Position numbers and translations under genes: made by a program
The notes under the pieces: model-generated
Databases searched by the model: none
Told to the model about the DNA's origin: nothing
Seen by the model: only the letters and a program-made list of their open reading frames with translations
In this document: positions 52,531 through 61,839 of the stretch, piece by piece
Numbering within the stretch: the stretch's first letter is position 1
How the letters are laid out: the number at the start of each line of letters is the position of its first letter
Source of the DNA: Methylococcus sp. EFPC2
GTDB taxonomy: Bacteria > Pseudomonadota > Gammaproteobacteria > Methylococcales > Methylococcaceae
Assembly: GCF_016925495.1 (NCBI RefSeq)
Contig: NZ_CP070491.1
Coordinates: 992,001 to 1,056,000 of the forward strand
DNA length: 64,000 bases
Direction of reading: 5' to 3'

Positions 52531-54197
52531 ACAAGACCCTATTTTGGACGGCCGTGTTTTCTATCGGATTGGGTGCCTCGGGGGGCTACTGGCTGGCCTT
52601 GCAAGCCATCAAGGCAAGTCTACCCACTACGGCACAAGCCGAAAATAAGCCGCTGTTTTACCGTCATCCCATGAATCCGGCGGTCACCTCACCGGTACCA
52701 ACCAAGGACGAGATGGGTATGGATTACATCCCCGTCTACCAGGAGGTTGCGCCAAACGCCGAATCGCAGGTGACGCCAAAAACGGATGCGACACCTCCGC
52801 AGCGAAAGATTCTTTACTACCGAAACCCGATGGGACTTGCCGATACCTCGCCGGTTCCGAAGCAAGATTCCATGGGGATGGACTACCTCCCGGTGTATGC
52901 CGATGAATCGAATCCGACGCCCAGTAGTCCGGCGAAGTTGAAACCCAAGATTCTCTATTACAAGAATCCCATGGGGCTTGCCGATACTTCGCCGATCCCC
53001 AAGAAGGATTCAATGGGTATGGATTACACCCCGGTTTATGCCGAGGAGGATACGCCGAGTGCGAGCGATGCCAAGACGCTCCGGGTGAGCGTCGAGAAGA
53101 TTCAAAAACTCGGCGTGAAGACGGCTCCGGTGGAACGCCAGGATATCGCGCACACCATCCGCAACGTGGGTATCGTCGAGGCTGACGAGCGACGCCTGTA
53201 TAACGTGACCCTCAAGTTCGATGGCTATATCGAGAAGCTGTTCGTCAACACCACCGGGCAAGCCGTGGCGCATGGCCAGCCCTTGTTCGAACTTTACAGC
53301 CCGGACCTGGTTTCCGCTCAACGCGAATACCTGACCGCTAAAAGCGCCCAGGCGGCGCTTTCCAAGGCCGAACCATGGGTTCAGTCGGGAATGCAGGATC
53401 TGGCGGAAAGCAGCCTGGAACGGCTACGCAACTGGGGGATTTCAGACGCTGAGCTGGCCAGCCTTGAACACGAAGGCAAGTCCCGTCACGGCTTGGTGGT
53501 TCGCTCCCCGGCAGCCGGCGTCGTCATGGAAAAATCGGCTATCGCCGGGAGCCGAGCCTCCGCGGGAGATGTACTGTTCAAAATCGCCGATCTGTCCCAG
53601 GTGTGGGTCATGGCCGAAATCTATGAGCAGGATATTGGCCTGATCGAACTGGGACAGGAGGTTCAGGCCAGGCTCGACGCCTTTCCCGGTCGGACTTTCC
53701 AAGGCAAGGTGGCTTTAGTTTATCCCTCGCTGAATCCCGCCACGCGTACCGCGAAGGTCCGGATTGAACTGCCGAATCCCAAGGGTTTACTCAGGCCGAT
53801 GATGTATGCCCAGCTTGAGATCGCCACCGAGGCGCATCGGGGGCTAGCGGTACCGCGCTCGGCGATTTTGGAGAGCGGCCGGCGCACTCTGGCCCTGGTC
53901 GATCGAGGCGAAGGTCGCTTCGAGCCTCGCCCGGTGAAACTCGGGATTCGAGGCGATGACATGACCGAGGTGTTGGAGGGGCTGAGCGAACAGGAGCAGG
54001 TGGTGACCCGTGCGAACTTCCTGATCGATGCCGAGAGCAATCTGAAAGCGGCACTCGGTAGTTTCGATAGCCAGGCTAACAAGTTGGGATCTGGTGCCGA
54101 GATGACACCGCAACAGACCCCCTCCGCCGCGACACCGGCCACGGGTCACGCCGGACATGGGCGCAGCGCCACGACTAAAGCGGCCGGGGGACGGTGA
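52527..54197 (+). CDS. cusB: CusB-like adaptor with three N-terminal metal-binding domains
   Basis: The product has 556 residues. After an N-terminal anchor there are three tandem heavy-metal-binding repeats (about 35-65, 90-120, 135-170) with the pattern (L/F)YYxxPM...SPxPxxDxMGMDYxPVY. The membrane-fusion core follows (YNVTLKFDGYIEKLFVNTTG, VVRSPAAGVVMEKSAIAG, DAFPGRTFQGKVALVYP). Most CusB proteins have one such repeat or none. A His-containing tail (HAGHGRS) ends it. It overlaps cusC and sits 1 bp before cusA. Confidence 0.88.
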   Translation: MNKTLFWTAVFSIGLGASGGYWLALQAIKASLPTTAQAENKPLFYRHPMNPAVTSPVPTKDEMGMDYIPVYQEVAPNAESQVTPKTDATPPQRKILYYRNPMGLADTSPVPKQDSMGMDYLPVYADESNPTPSSPAKLKPKILYYKNPMGLADTSPIPKKDSMGMDYTPVYAEEDTPSASDAKTLRVSVEKIQKLGVKTAPVERQDIAHTIRNVGIVEADERRLYNVTLKFDGYIEKLFVNTTGQAVAHGQPLFELYSPDLVSAQREYLTAKSAQAALSKAEPWVQSGMQDLAESSLERLRNWGISDAELASLEHEGKSRHGLVVRSPAAGVVMEKSAIAGSRASAGDVLFKIADLSQVWVMAEIYEQDIGLIELGQEVQARLDAFPGRTFQGKVALVYPSLNPATRTAKVRIELPNPKGLLRPMMYAQLEIATEAHRGLAVPRSAILESGRRTLALVDRGEGRFEPRPVKLGIRGDDMTEVLEGLSEQEQVVTRANFLIDAESNLKAALGSFDSQANKLGSGAEMTPQQTPSAATPATGHAGHGRSATTKAAGGR

Positions 54198-54198
54198 G

Positions 54199-57100
54199 AT
54201 GCTGGGACGAATTATCGAATGGTCGGCTCGCAACATTTTTATCGTCCTGCTGGCGACGGTTTTTCTGATCTTTGCCGGTATCTACGCCATCCTCAAAACG
54301 CCGCTCGACGCCCTGCCCGATTTGTCCGACACCCAGGTCATCGTCTACACGGAATATCCCGGTCAGGCCCCGCAAGTGGTGGAAGATCAGGTGACGTATC
54401 CCCTGACCACGGCGATGTTGAGTGTTCCCCATTCCAAGGTCGTGCGCGGGTTTTCCTTCTTCGGCGTCTCGTTCGTTTACGTGATTTTCGATGACGGCAC
54501 CGATGTCTACTGGGCACGTTCGCGGGTCTTGGAATACCTGAATTTCGCCTCCAGCCGATTACCCAAAGGCATCACGCCCAGTCTCGGCCCGGATGCCACC
54601 GGAGTTGGCTGGGTGTTCCAGTATGCCGTGCTGGGGGCCCAGCACTCCCTCGCGGAACTGCGAACCCTGCAGGACTGGTTCATCCGCTATCAACTCACCA
54701 AGGCCCATGGCGTGGCGGAAGTCGCCAGCGTCGGTGGCTTCGTCCAGCAATACCAGGTCATTGTCGAGCCGCGCAAACTGCAAGCCTACGGTATCCCCTT
54801 GTCGACGGTCAGCCAGGTCATCGCAGCCAGCAACCGGGACGTGGGCGGGCGCGTGGTGGAAATGACCGAAACCGAATACATGGTGCGGGGCGAAGGATAT
54901 TTGCGTGGCATCGAAGATATTGAAGACCTGGTGCTTAAAGCCGAGGGCGGCACGCCAGTGCTGATTCGCGATGTGGCCCGCGTTGAACTCGGACCCGATG
55001 AGCGGCGAGGACTCACCGAACTGAACGGCGAGGGAGAGGTGGTCTCAGGAATCGCCATTGCCCGCTACGGGCAAAATGCTTTGGATGTGATCGAGCATGT
55101 CAAATCCAAGCTCCGCGACATCGCCCCCGGTCTGCCGGCCGGCGTGTCCATCGAGCCCGTTTATGACCGGTCGGTACTGATCCTGAAAGCCATCCAAAAC
55201 CTGCGCGACAAGCTGATCGAGGAAAGCTTGGTGGTCGCGCTGGTGTGCGTGGTGTTCCTGGTCCATGTGCGCAGCGCGCTGGTGGCCATCGTCATGCTGC
55301 CGGTCGGTGTACTCATCGCCTTCACCGTCATGCATTTCCTGGGCATCAACTCCAACATCATGAGTCTCGGCGGGATCGCCATCGCCATCGGCGCCATGAT
55401 CGATGCCGCCATCGTCATGATCGAAAACGCCCACAAGCACCTTGAGCGGGCCGAACCCGGGGAAAATCGCCTGGAACTGATGATCAAGGCTGCTAAAGAG
55501 GTGGGTCCGGCCTTGTTCCTCAGCCTGCTGGTCATCACCGTGTCGTTCCTGCCGGTGTTCGTGCTGGAGGAACAGGAAGGCCGGCTTTTCAAGCCACTGG
55601 CATTCACCAAGACCTTCGCCATGGCGGGCGCCGCCCTGCTGTCGGTGACCCTGGTGCCGGTATTGATGTTTCTGTTCATACGCGGCCACATCCTGCCCGA
55701 AAAACGCAATCCCGTTAACCGTGTGCTGATCTGGCTTTACCGCCCGATCATCGAAGGGGTACTGCGCTGGAAGAAACTCACCATCACCCTGGCTGCCGCC
55801 ATCCTGGCGATGACCGTTTATCCCCTGTCGAAGCTGGGCAGCGAGTTCATGCCGACCTTGAACGAAGGCACGCTGCTGTTCATGCCCATGAGTCTGCCGG
55901 GGCTCTCCGTCACCAAGGCGGCGGAAATCATGCAGACCCATAACCGCATACTTAAAACGTTCCCGGAAGTCGAATCGGTGTTCGGCAAGGCCGGACGGGC
56001 CTCCACCGCCACCGATCCGGCGCCGCTGGAAATGTTCGAAACGGTGGTCAACCTCAAACCCGAGGACCAGTGGCGACCTGGCATGACCACCGAGAAATTG
56101 ATCGCTGAAATGGACCTGGCGACGCAAATGCCCGGTGTCACCATCGCCTGGACCATGCCGATCAAGAATCGCATCGACATGCTGTCGACCGGCATCCGGA
56201 CGCCGATCGGCATCAAGGTGTTCGGCAATGATCTCGCGCAGATGGAAAGGCTCGCCACGCATATCGAATCCGTCGTCAAAACCGTGCCCGGAACGACCAG
56301 CGCCTATGCGGAGCGCATTACCGGCGGTTATTACCTCACCATCGCGCCGGACCGAAAGAAACTGGCCCGTTATGGCCTCAGCGTCGGGGATTTTCAGGAT
56401 GTGATCGCGACCGCCCTGGGCGGCGAAAGCGTGACCACCACCGTCGAAGGCCGGGAGCGCTTCAATGTGATGGTGAGGTATCCGCGTGAACTCCGGGATT
56501 CGCCCGAGATGATTGCTTCCCAAGTCCTCGTCCCGACTCCCGGCGGCGCCATGATTCCCTTGGGGCAGGTGGCGCAGGTCAGTCTCGCCAATGGGGTCCC
56601 GGCCATTCGAACCGAAAACGCGTTGCTGTCGGCCTACATCTTCGTGGACATCCGCGGCCGCGACATCGGCGGGTACGTGGCCGATGCCCAACGGGCCGTG
56701 CTGGAACAGGTCAAGTTTCCACCCGGTTACTACGTCACCTGGAGCGGGCAATTCGAATACATGGAGCGTGCCAAGGCCAAACTGGCCATCGCGATCCCAA
56801 TGACCCTCTTCATCATTTTTCTGCTGCTTTATCTCAACTTCAAGCGCATCACCGAAACGCTCATTGTCATGCTGTCCTTGCCCTTTTCCATGGTCGGCGG
56901 CGTGTGGCTCATGTACTGGCTGGACTACAACCTCAGTGTGGCGGTGGCGGTGGGCTTCATCGCCCTGGCCGGTGTGGCGGCCGAAACCGGAGTGGTCATG
57001 CTGATTTATCTGGACCATGCCTTGGCAAGGACCAAGGCGCAAAAGCCGGAAGGGAAAGGGTTGGAAGTGGCCGATCTGTATGCGGCGATCCGTGAGGGTG

Positions 57101-57351
57101 CGGTGGAGCGGGTCCGGCCCAAGATGATGACCGTGGTCGCCATTATCGCCGGGTTGCTTCCCATCATGTGGGGCACCGGCACCGGTTCCGAGGTGATGCG
57201 CCGCATCGCCGCGCCGATGGTGGGCGGAATGATCTCCTCCACCCTGTTGACCTTAATCGTCATCCCGGCAATTTATGCCCTGGTCAAAGGGCATTTCATC
57301 CAGAGAAAACAACTTTTAACCGACTTTCAAGCAGGAGGTAGTGATCAGTAG
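54199..57351 (+). CDS. cusA: CusA-type heavy-metal RND transporter
   Basis: The product has 1050 residues, full length. TM4 has IGAMIDAAIVMIEN near residue 399, the pattern of monovalent copper/silver exporters. The pore domain, docking domain and second membrane half (GVWLMYWLDYNLSVAVAVGF) are complete. ATG 54199 has GGTGAG upstream, right after cusB. A short fragment of a related gene lies at 11169-11247. Confidence 0.92.
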   Translation: MLGRIIEWSARNIFIVLLATVFLIFAGIYAILKTPLDALPDLSDTQVIVYTEYPGQAPQVVEDQVTYPLTTAMLSVPHSKVVRGFSFFGVSFVYVIFDDGTDVYWARSRVLEYLNFASSRLPKGITPSLGPDATGVGWVFQYAVLGAQHSLAELRTLQDWFIRYQLTKAHGVAEVASVGGFVQQYQVIVEPRKLQAYGIPLSTVSQVIAASNRDVGGRVVEMTETEYMVRGEGYLRGIEDIEDLVLKAEGGTPVLIRDVARVELGPDERRGLTELNGEGEVVSGIAIARYGQNALDVIEHVKSKLRDIAPGLPAGVSIEPVYDRSVLILKAIQNLRDKLIEESLVVALVCVVFLVHVRSALVAIVMLPVGVLIAFTVMHFLGINSNIMSLGGIAIAIGAMIDAAIVMIENAHKHLERAEPGENRLELMIKAAKEVGPALFLSLLVITVSFLPVFVLEEQEGRLFKPLAFTKTFAMAGAALLSVTLVPVLMFLFIRGHILPEKRNPVNRVLIWLYRPIIEGVLRWKKLTITLAAAILAMTVYPLSKLGSEFMPTLNEGTLLFMPMSLPGLSVTKAAEIMQTHNRILKTFPEVESVFGKAGRASTATDPAPLEMFETVVNLKPEDQWRPGMTTEKLIAEMDLATQMPGVTIAWTMPIKNRIDMLSTGIRTPIGIKVFGNDLAQMERLATHIESVVKTVPGTTSAYAERITGGYYLTIAPDRKKLARYGLSVGDFQDVIATALGGESVTTTVEGRERFNVMVRYPRELRDSPEMIASQVLVPTPGGAMIPLGQVAQVSLANGVPAIRTENALLSAYIFVDIRGRDIGGYVADAQRAVLEQVKFPPGYYVTWSGQFEYMERAKAKLAIAIPMTLFIIFLLLYLNFKRITETLIVMLSLPFSMVGGVWLMYWLDYNLSVAVAVGFIALAGVAAETGVVMLIYLDHALARTKAQKPEGKGLEVADLYAAIREGAVERVRPKMMTVVAIIAGLLPIMWGTGTGSEVMRRIAAPMVGGMISSTLLTLIVIPAIYALVKGHFIQRKQLLTDFQAGGSDQ

Positions 57352-57411
57352 ACAACTCACTCTCATAACACCAACCGACATTTCTTCCAATTTCGATCAA
57401 TGAGGTGTGCC

Positions 57412-57804
57412 ATGAACAACATCACGAAAGCGTTACTGACCGTTGCCTTGACTCTGGGACTGCTGGAAGGCTGTGCCCAGTCGAATCCTCACCCCATGGA
57501 CATGACTGTGGCCGTTCAAAGCGCCAAGACCAAAACAGACCACGAGGCGTTGGCCGCGCATTATGAACAGGCAGCCAAAGAGGCAGATGCCATGGTCGAG
57601 GAACATCAACAAATTCTCGCGGACTTCAAAAAGGATCCCCACGACTATCCCAAAAGCTATCTGGGCGGGAACTTCGAAAGCCATTGCCAGAGGTTGATCG
57701 ATATCTACGAGCGGGCCGCCGCAGAAAATCGAGAGATGGCGAAGATGCACCGGCAGATGGCGGCGGGAGCGATCAGCAGGCGGGGGAGTGGAAGTGAACG
57801 GTAG
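57412..57804 (+). CDS. Small lipoprotein, copy 1
   Basis: The product has 130 residues with a signal peptide and lipobox-like LLEGC, then SNPHPMDM and a helical part rich in His, Glu and Met (DHEALAAHYEQAAKEADAMV, NREMAKMHRQMA). It is about half identical to the product of 57950-58309; both keep a single inner Cys in SHC. ATG 57412 has GAGG upstream. The cluster suggests a periplasmic metal-related role, unproven. Confidence 0.75.
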   Translation: MNNITKALLTVALTLGLLEGCAQSNPHPMDMTVAVQSAKTKTDHEALAAHYEQAAKEADAMVEEHQQILADFKKDPHDYPKSYLGGNFESHCQRLIDIYERAAAENREMAKMHRQMAAGAISRRGSGSER

Positions 57805-57833
57805 AGAGAGTCAGTTTGACTTCCCGCTGTGTT

Positions 57834-57873
57834 AACGCCATGGGGAATACCGAGGTTTCCTGCCCATGGCGTT
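57834..57873 (+). terminator. Hairpin after lipoprotein copy 1
   Basis: AACGCCATGGG pairs perfectly with CCCATGGCGTT (11 bp). No T run follows. A closely similar hairpin follows copy 2, so it is part of the duplicated unit. Confidence 0.5.
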
Positions 57874-57949
57874 CATGAGGCTATTTGCGAAATGAAGCAA
57901 CACGCCACGAATAAGCTTTTCATCCAACATCCATCAATGAGGTTATGCC

Positions 57950-58309
57950 ATGAAGAACATCACGAAAGCATTACTGACCGTTTCTCTGACCCTCGGATTG
58001 CTGGCGAGCTGCGCCCAGCCGAATCCTCATCCCATGGACATGACGGCCGCTATCCAAAACGCCAGAACCCCCACCGACCATCAGGCGCTGGCCGAACATT
58101 ATGAGCAGGCAGCCAAGGATGCCGAGGCCAAGGTCGAGGAGCATAAAAAGCTCCTGGATCAATACAAGGCGCGCAGCTACCTGTATGGCAAGCAGGCCAT
58201 GTCGTTCCAGTCCCACTGCGAGGCTCTGATTCGCTCCTACCAGCAAGTCGCCAAGTCGAACGCGGAGATGGCGCGGATGCATAGACAAATGGCCATGGAA
58301 TCGCATTAG
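57950..58309 (+). CDS. Small lipoprotein, copy 2
   Basis: The product has 119 residues with lipobox LLASC and the same order of motifs as copy 1 (PNPHPMDM, DHQALAEHYEQAAKDAEAKV, SFQSHCEALI, NAEMARMHRQMAM). ATG 57950 has GAGG upstream. Divergence from copy 1 is large enough that the duplication is not recent. Confidence 0.75.
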   Translation: MKNITKALLTVSLTLGLLASCAQPNPHPMDMTAAIQNARTPTDHQALAEHYEQAAKDAEAKVEEHKKLLDQYKARSYLYGKQAMSFQSHCEALIRSYQQVAKSNAEMARMHRQMAMESH

Positions 58310-58326
58310 ACATGGATCGGAATGGG

Positions 58327-58364
58327 AACGCCATGAGAAGACGAGGTGTTCCGACCATGGCGTT
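58327..58364 (+). terminator. Hairpin after lipoprotein copy 2
   Basis: AACGCCATG pairs with CATGGCGTT (9 bp). It shares stem and loop bases (CGAGGT) with the hairpin at 57834-57873. Confidence 0.5.
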
Positions 58365-58418
58365 AGCGAGTTCAAGTCAGGAAGTTAAGGGACGCGCCAC
58401 GAATGAGCGGTATTGGAC

Positions 58419-61160
58419 ATGGCAATGAAGAAAACTTGGATTGAGCAACCGATTCCTGAGATCGCTGATCGACTGGCGACGGATGCCGATCTTGGGCTAT
58501 CCCCCCAAGAGGCTTCGAAGCGTTTGGCTCAACAGGGACCGAACGAATTGCGCAAGGCCAAAGGCATTTCTCCCTTGATGCTCTTCTTGGGGCAATTCAA
58601 AAGTCTGGTGATTTGGGTATTGATCGGCGCGGCACTCGTTTCCATCGCGCTCGGCGAATGGGTCGATGGCAGTGCCATCCTGGCGATCGTGATCCTGAAT
58701 GCAGTCATCGGTTTCTTCCAGGAATACCGTGCGGGAAAGGCCGCGGCAGCGCTGGCGCGTCTTACGACTCCCAAAGCCCGTGTGGTCCGTGACGGGCACG
58801 CCGCCGTAGTTGCCGCCGCCGAGATCGTGAGTGGCGACATTCTGTTATTGGAGGCCGGCGACTTGGTAGCGGCGGACGCCCGCCTTCTGGATACCTCGCA
58901 ATTGCGCGCGAACGAAGCGCCACTCACCGGCGAGTCTCAGTCCGTGGAGAAACGGGTCGCGATGCTGCCGAAGGAAACTCCCTTGGCCGATCGGCACAAT
59001 ATGGTGTTTCTCGGCACCAGCATCGTCGGTGGTTCAGGTCGGGCCTTGGTGGTGGCGACCGGCATGGACACCGAGGTCGGGCATATCGCCCAGCTGCTGC
59101 AATCGGCGGGTGCAGACGAAACGCCGTTGCAGCGTCGGCTGGATAAGGTGGGACGTCGTCTGTTGTGGATTTGTTTAGGCATCGTGGCGCTGGTGTTCGG
59201 TTTAGGTCTGCTGCGTGGCAATGATCCATTCGAATTGTTCCGTACCGCCATCAGCCTCGCGGTAGCGGCGATTCCGGAAGGACTACCGGCAGTGGTAACG
59301 GTGGCGCTCGCATTAGGCGTGCAACGCATGGTCAGACGCAATGCCCTGGTCAGGCGTTTGCCCTCAGTGGAAACCTTGGGCTGCGCCCAGGTCATCTGCA
59401 CGGACAAGACCGGCACTCTGACCGTCGGCGCCATGACTGCGCGCAAGATCGTCACTCAAGAACGCTTGTTCAGTGTAACCGGAGAAGGCTATCAGCCGTC
59501 CGGCGTATTCATCTCTGGCGGACGGGAACAACGCGACGATCCTGCCCTATTCGCCCTGTTATGGGCAGCTACTGCCTGCAATGATGCCGAGTTGACCGAT
59601 GGGCGCCCCAGTATCGTGGGTGATCCGACCGAGGGAGCCTTGCTGGTGGCGGCCATGAAATGGGGCATCCGCCGCGTCACTGTCGAGACCGAGATGCCCA
59701 GGGTGGCCGTCGTGCCGTTCGATTCGGACCGCAAGCGGATGACCGTCATCCGCCGCTGGGAAGAGGAAACCCGGGCCTTCGTCAAGGGAGCGCCCGAAGT
59801 CATCCTGGAACGTTGCGCGTTCATACGCACGCGGGAAGGCATCATACCCATGACCGCCGAGGAGCGCGCCGCCATGATCCGAGCCGGTGACTTGCTGGCC
59901 GGCGACGCGCTACGCGTCCTGGCCATCGCCGAACGGGTGCTGGAATCTTTCCCGAGCGATCCTTCAGCACCGCTTGATGAAGCCGAAATTGAACAGGACT
60001 TGGTGTTGCTGGGTTTGGTCGGCTTACAGGATCCACCGCGCGGCGAGGTTCGCGACGCGATTGCCAAATGCAAACGGGCTGGCATCAAGACCGTGATGAT
60101 TACCGGCGATCATCCGGATACCGCCAAGGCCATCGCTCACGAACTAGGGATTCTTGATAACGAAGACGAAGTGGCTTTAGGTGCCGAACTGGAGATGATG
60201 TCCGATGACGAACTCCAGGAGCAGGTGCGGCGGATCGCGGTGTACGCCCGCGTCACCGCCGAACACAAATTGCGGATCGTGCGGGCCTGGAAAGCGACCG
60301 GCGCGGTCGTGGCAATGACCGGCGATGGCGTCAATGATGCACCGGCGCTCAAGGAGGCGTCGATCGGCATCGCCATGGGCATTACGGGCACTGAGGTTAC
60401 CAAAGAGACCGCCGACCTTATCATCACCGATGATAATTTCGCCTCCATTGTCGCGGCGATCGAGGAAGGCCGAGGCATCTATGACAATATCGCCAAGACT
60501 TTGGCTTATTTGCTTTTTGCTGCCGCCGCCGAACTGGCCATCATGCTCTTCGCGGCGCTGGTCGGTTGGCCATCGCCATTGTTGCCCCTGCATCTACTCT
60601 GGATCAACCTGGTAACGGGCGGATTGCCGGCGCTGGCGCTAGCTACCGATCCGATCGATACCGATGTGCTTAGCCGGCCGCCGCGCAGCCCCCAGGCCGA
60701 GCTGCTGGATCGGAAGTTTCTCAAACTGACCCTGCTTACTGGATTTTTGACCGCTAGTGTCTCCTTCGGCGCCTTCGCCTACGAGTTTTATAGAGGCACC
60801 AGCCTGGATCAAGCTCGAGATGCCGCATTCACCGCGCTGGTCATCGCAGAATTAATACGTTCCTTCGGCGCTCGCAGCCGCTATCGCACCGTCTGGCAAC
60901 TGGGATTGTTCACCAACCTGCGGTTGTGTCTGATCGTGGCGGCCAGCTTTGCCCTGCAACTGGCGATACACCACATCCCGGCGCTGCAAACCCTGTTCGG
61001 CACCGAGCCGATCACGCTGTATCAATGCACTGCCTGGTTCGGGCTGGGCTTCATTCCGCTTTTGGTCCTGGAGGCGCTCAAAGTGCGGCGTCAGTTTCGG
61101 GAGCGGCGCACGGCATTGTCCGCTGAAATGTCGGCAAATCATCGAGGATCCTGGAGATGA
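58419..61160 (+). CDS. Type II cation-transporting P-type ATPase
   Basis: The product has 913 residues from ATG 58419. An N-terminal cation-ATPase domain is followed by TGES (APLTGESQSVEK), IPEGLP near residue 285 in TM4, DKTGTLT near 328, GDGVNDAP near 635, and six C-terminal membrane segments. PEGLP with no CPC motif marks a Ca2+/Mn2+/Na+-type (type II) pump, distinct from the CadA at 19402-21585. It follows the lipoproteins and overlaps the methyltransferase start by 4 bp. The ion is unknown; TTG 58413 is an alternative start. Confidence 0.85.
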   Translation: MAMKKTWIEQPIPEIADRLATDADLGLSPQEASKRLAQQGPNELRKAKGISPLMLFLGQFKSLVIWVLIGAALVSIALGEWVDGSAILAIVILNAVIGFFQEYRAGKAAAALARLTTPKARVVRDGHAAVVAAAEIVSGDILLLEAGDLVAADARLLDTSQLRANEAPLTGESQSVEKRVAMLPKETPLADRHNMVFLGTSIVGGSGRALVVATGMDTEVGHIAQLLQSAGADETPLQRRLDKVGRRLLWICLGIVALVFGLGLLRGNDPFELFRTAISLAVAAIPEGLPAVVTVALALGVQRMVRRNALVRRLPSVETLGCAQVICTDKTGTLTVGAMTARKIVTQERLFSVTGEGYQPSGVFISGGREQRDDPALFALLWAATACNDAELTDGRPSIVGDPTEGALLVAAMKWGIRRVTVETEMPRVAVVPFDSDRKRMTVIRRWEEETRAFVKGAPEVILERCAFIRTREGIIPMTAEERAAMIRAGDLLAGDALRVLAIAERVLESFPSDPSAPLDEAEIEQDLVLLGLVGLQDPPRGEVRDAIAKCKRAGIKTVMITGDHPDTAKAIAHELGILDNEDEVALGAELEMMSDDELQEQVRRIAVYARVTAEHKLRIVRAWKATGAVVAMTGDGVNDAPALKEASIGIAMGITGTEVTKETADLIITDDNFASIVAAIEEGRGIYDNIAKTLAYLLFAAAAELAIMLFAALVGWPSPLLPLHLLWINLVTGGLPALALATDPIDTDVLSRPPRSPQAELLDRKFLKLTLLTGFLTASVSFGAFAYEFYRGTSLDQARDAAFTALVIAELIRSFGARSRYRTVWQLGLFTNLRLCLIVAASFALQLAIHHIPALQTLFGTEPITLYQCTAWFGLGFIPLLVLEALKVRRQFRERRTALSAEMSANHRGSWR

Positions 61161-61816
61161 AAAAAGACGACGCCTATATCCCGGCCTTTCATTTCCATTG
61201 GCTGACACCCTGGTACGACCCGATCGTGGGTTGCCTGTTTGCGGAAGTTGCCGTGAAAGAAGCCTTGATCGCGCAAGCCGGCATTCAATCCGGCCACTCC
61301 GTGTTGGACGTGGGCTGCGGGACGGGAACGCTCGCGCTGCTGATCAAAAAGACCCATCCGGACGCCGCCGTCCACGGACTCGATGTCGATCAACAAATAC
61401 TCGACATCGCTCGCCGGAAGGCCGGCCAAGCGGGAGATGTCCTCATACTTCAACAGGGTACGGCAACCGATCTGCCTTATCCCGATGGATGCTTCGATCA
61501 TGTGTTCACCAGCCTGATGCTGCACCATCTGAAGCGGGAGCAGAAACGGCAGGCGTTCGGCGCAATATTCCGCGTGCTCAAGTCCGGCGGCGAACTCCAT
61601 GTGGCGGATTTTGGCGAACCACAGGATACGGTTATGTGGTTGTTCTCGTTGCTGATACGTTGGGCCGAAGAAATACATGACAACATTCAGGGGCTGTTAC
61701 CGGTTTTTATGGTCGAAGCCGGTTTCCGGCCGGTGGTAGAAACCGCCCGTTATCGCACGGTATTCGGCGCCATCGCTTTGCATAAGGCCTGCAAACCAAT
61801 AGGAGATGTCCTATGA
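61157..61816 (+). CDS. Class I SAM-dependent methyltransferase
   Basis: The product has 219 residues. The SAM site is VLDVGCGTGTLALLIKK with HGLDVD as the second motif, then DHVFTSLMLHHL and the post-II block VLKSGGELHVADFGEP. The substrate is unknown; the N-terminus (HFHWLTPWYDPIVG) resembles UbiE/ArsM-like small methyltransferases, but no ArsM cysteines are seen. ATG 61157 overlaps the ATPase stop (ATGA), so the two are co-expressed. Confidence 0.85.
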   Translation: MKKDDAYIPAFHFHWLTPWYDPIVGCLFAEVAVKEALIAQAGIQSGHSVLDVGCGTGTLALLIKKTHPDAAVHGLDVDQQILDIARRKAGQAGDVLILQQGTATDLPYPDGCFDHVFTSLMLHHLKREQKRQAFGAIFRVLKSGGELHVADFGEPQDTVMWLFSLLIRWAEEIHDNIQGLLPVFMVEAGFRPVVETARYRTVFGAIALHKACKPIGDVL

Positions 61817-61839
61817 AGTCATCGCAGAGGAGAACCACG

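Noticed and set aside
55045-57042. 665-codon frame opposite cusA
   Set aside because: Antisense shadow with His/Asp-rich composition and no recognisable domain.
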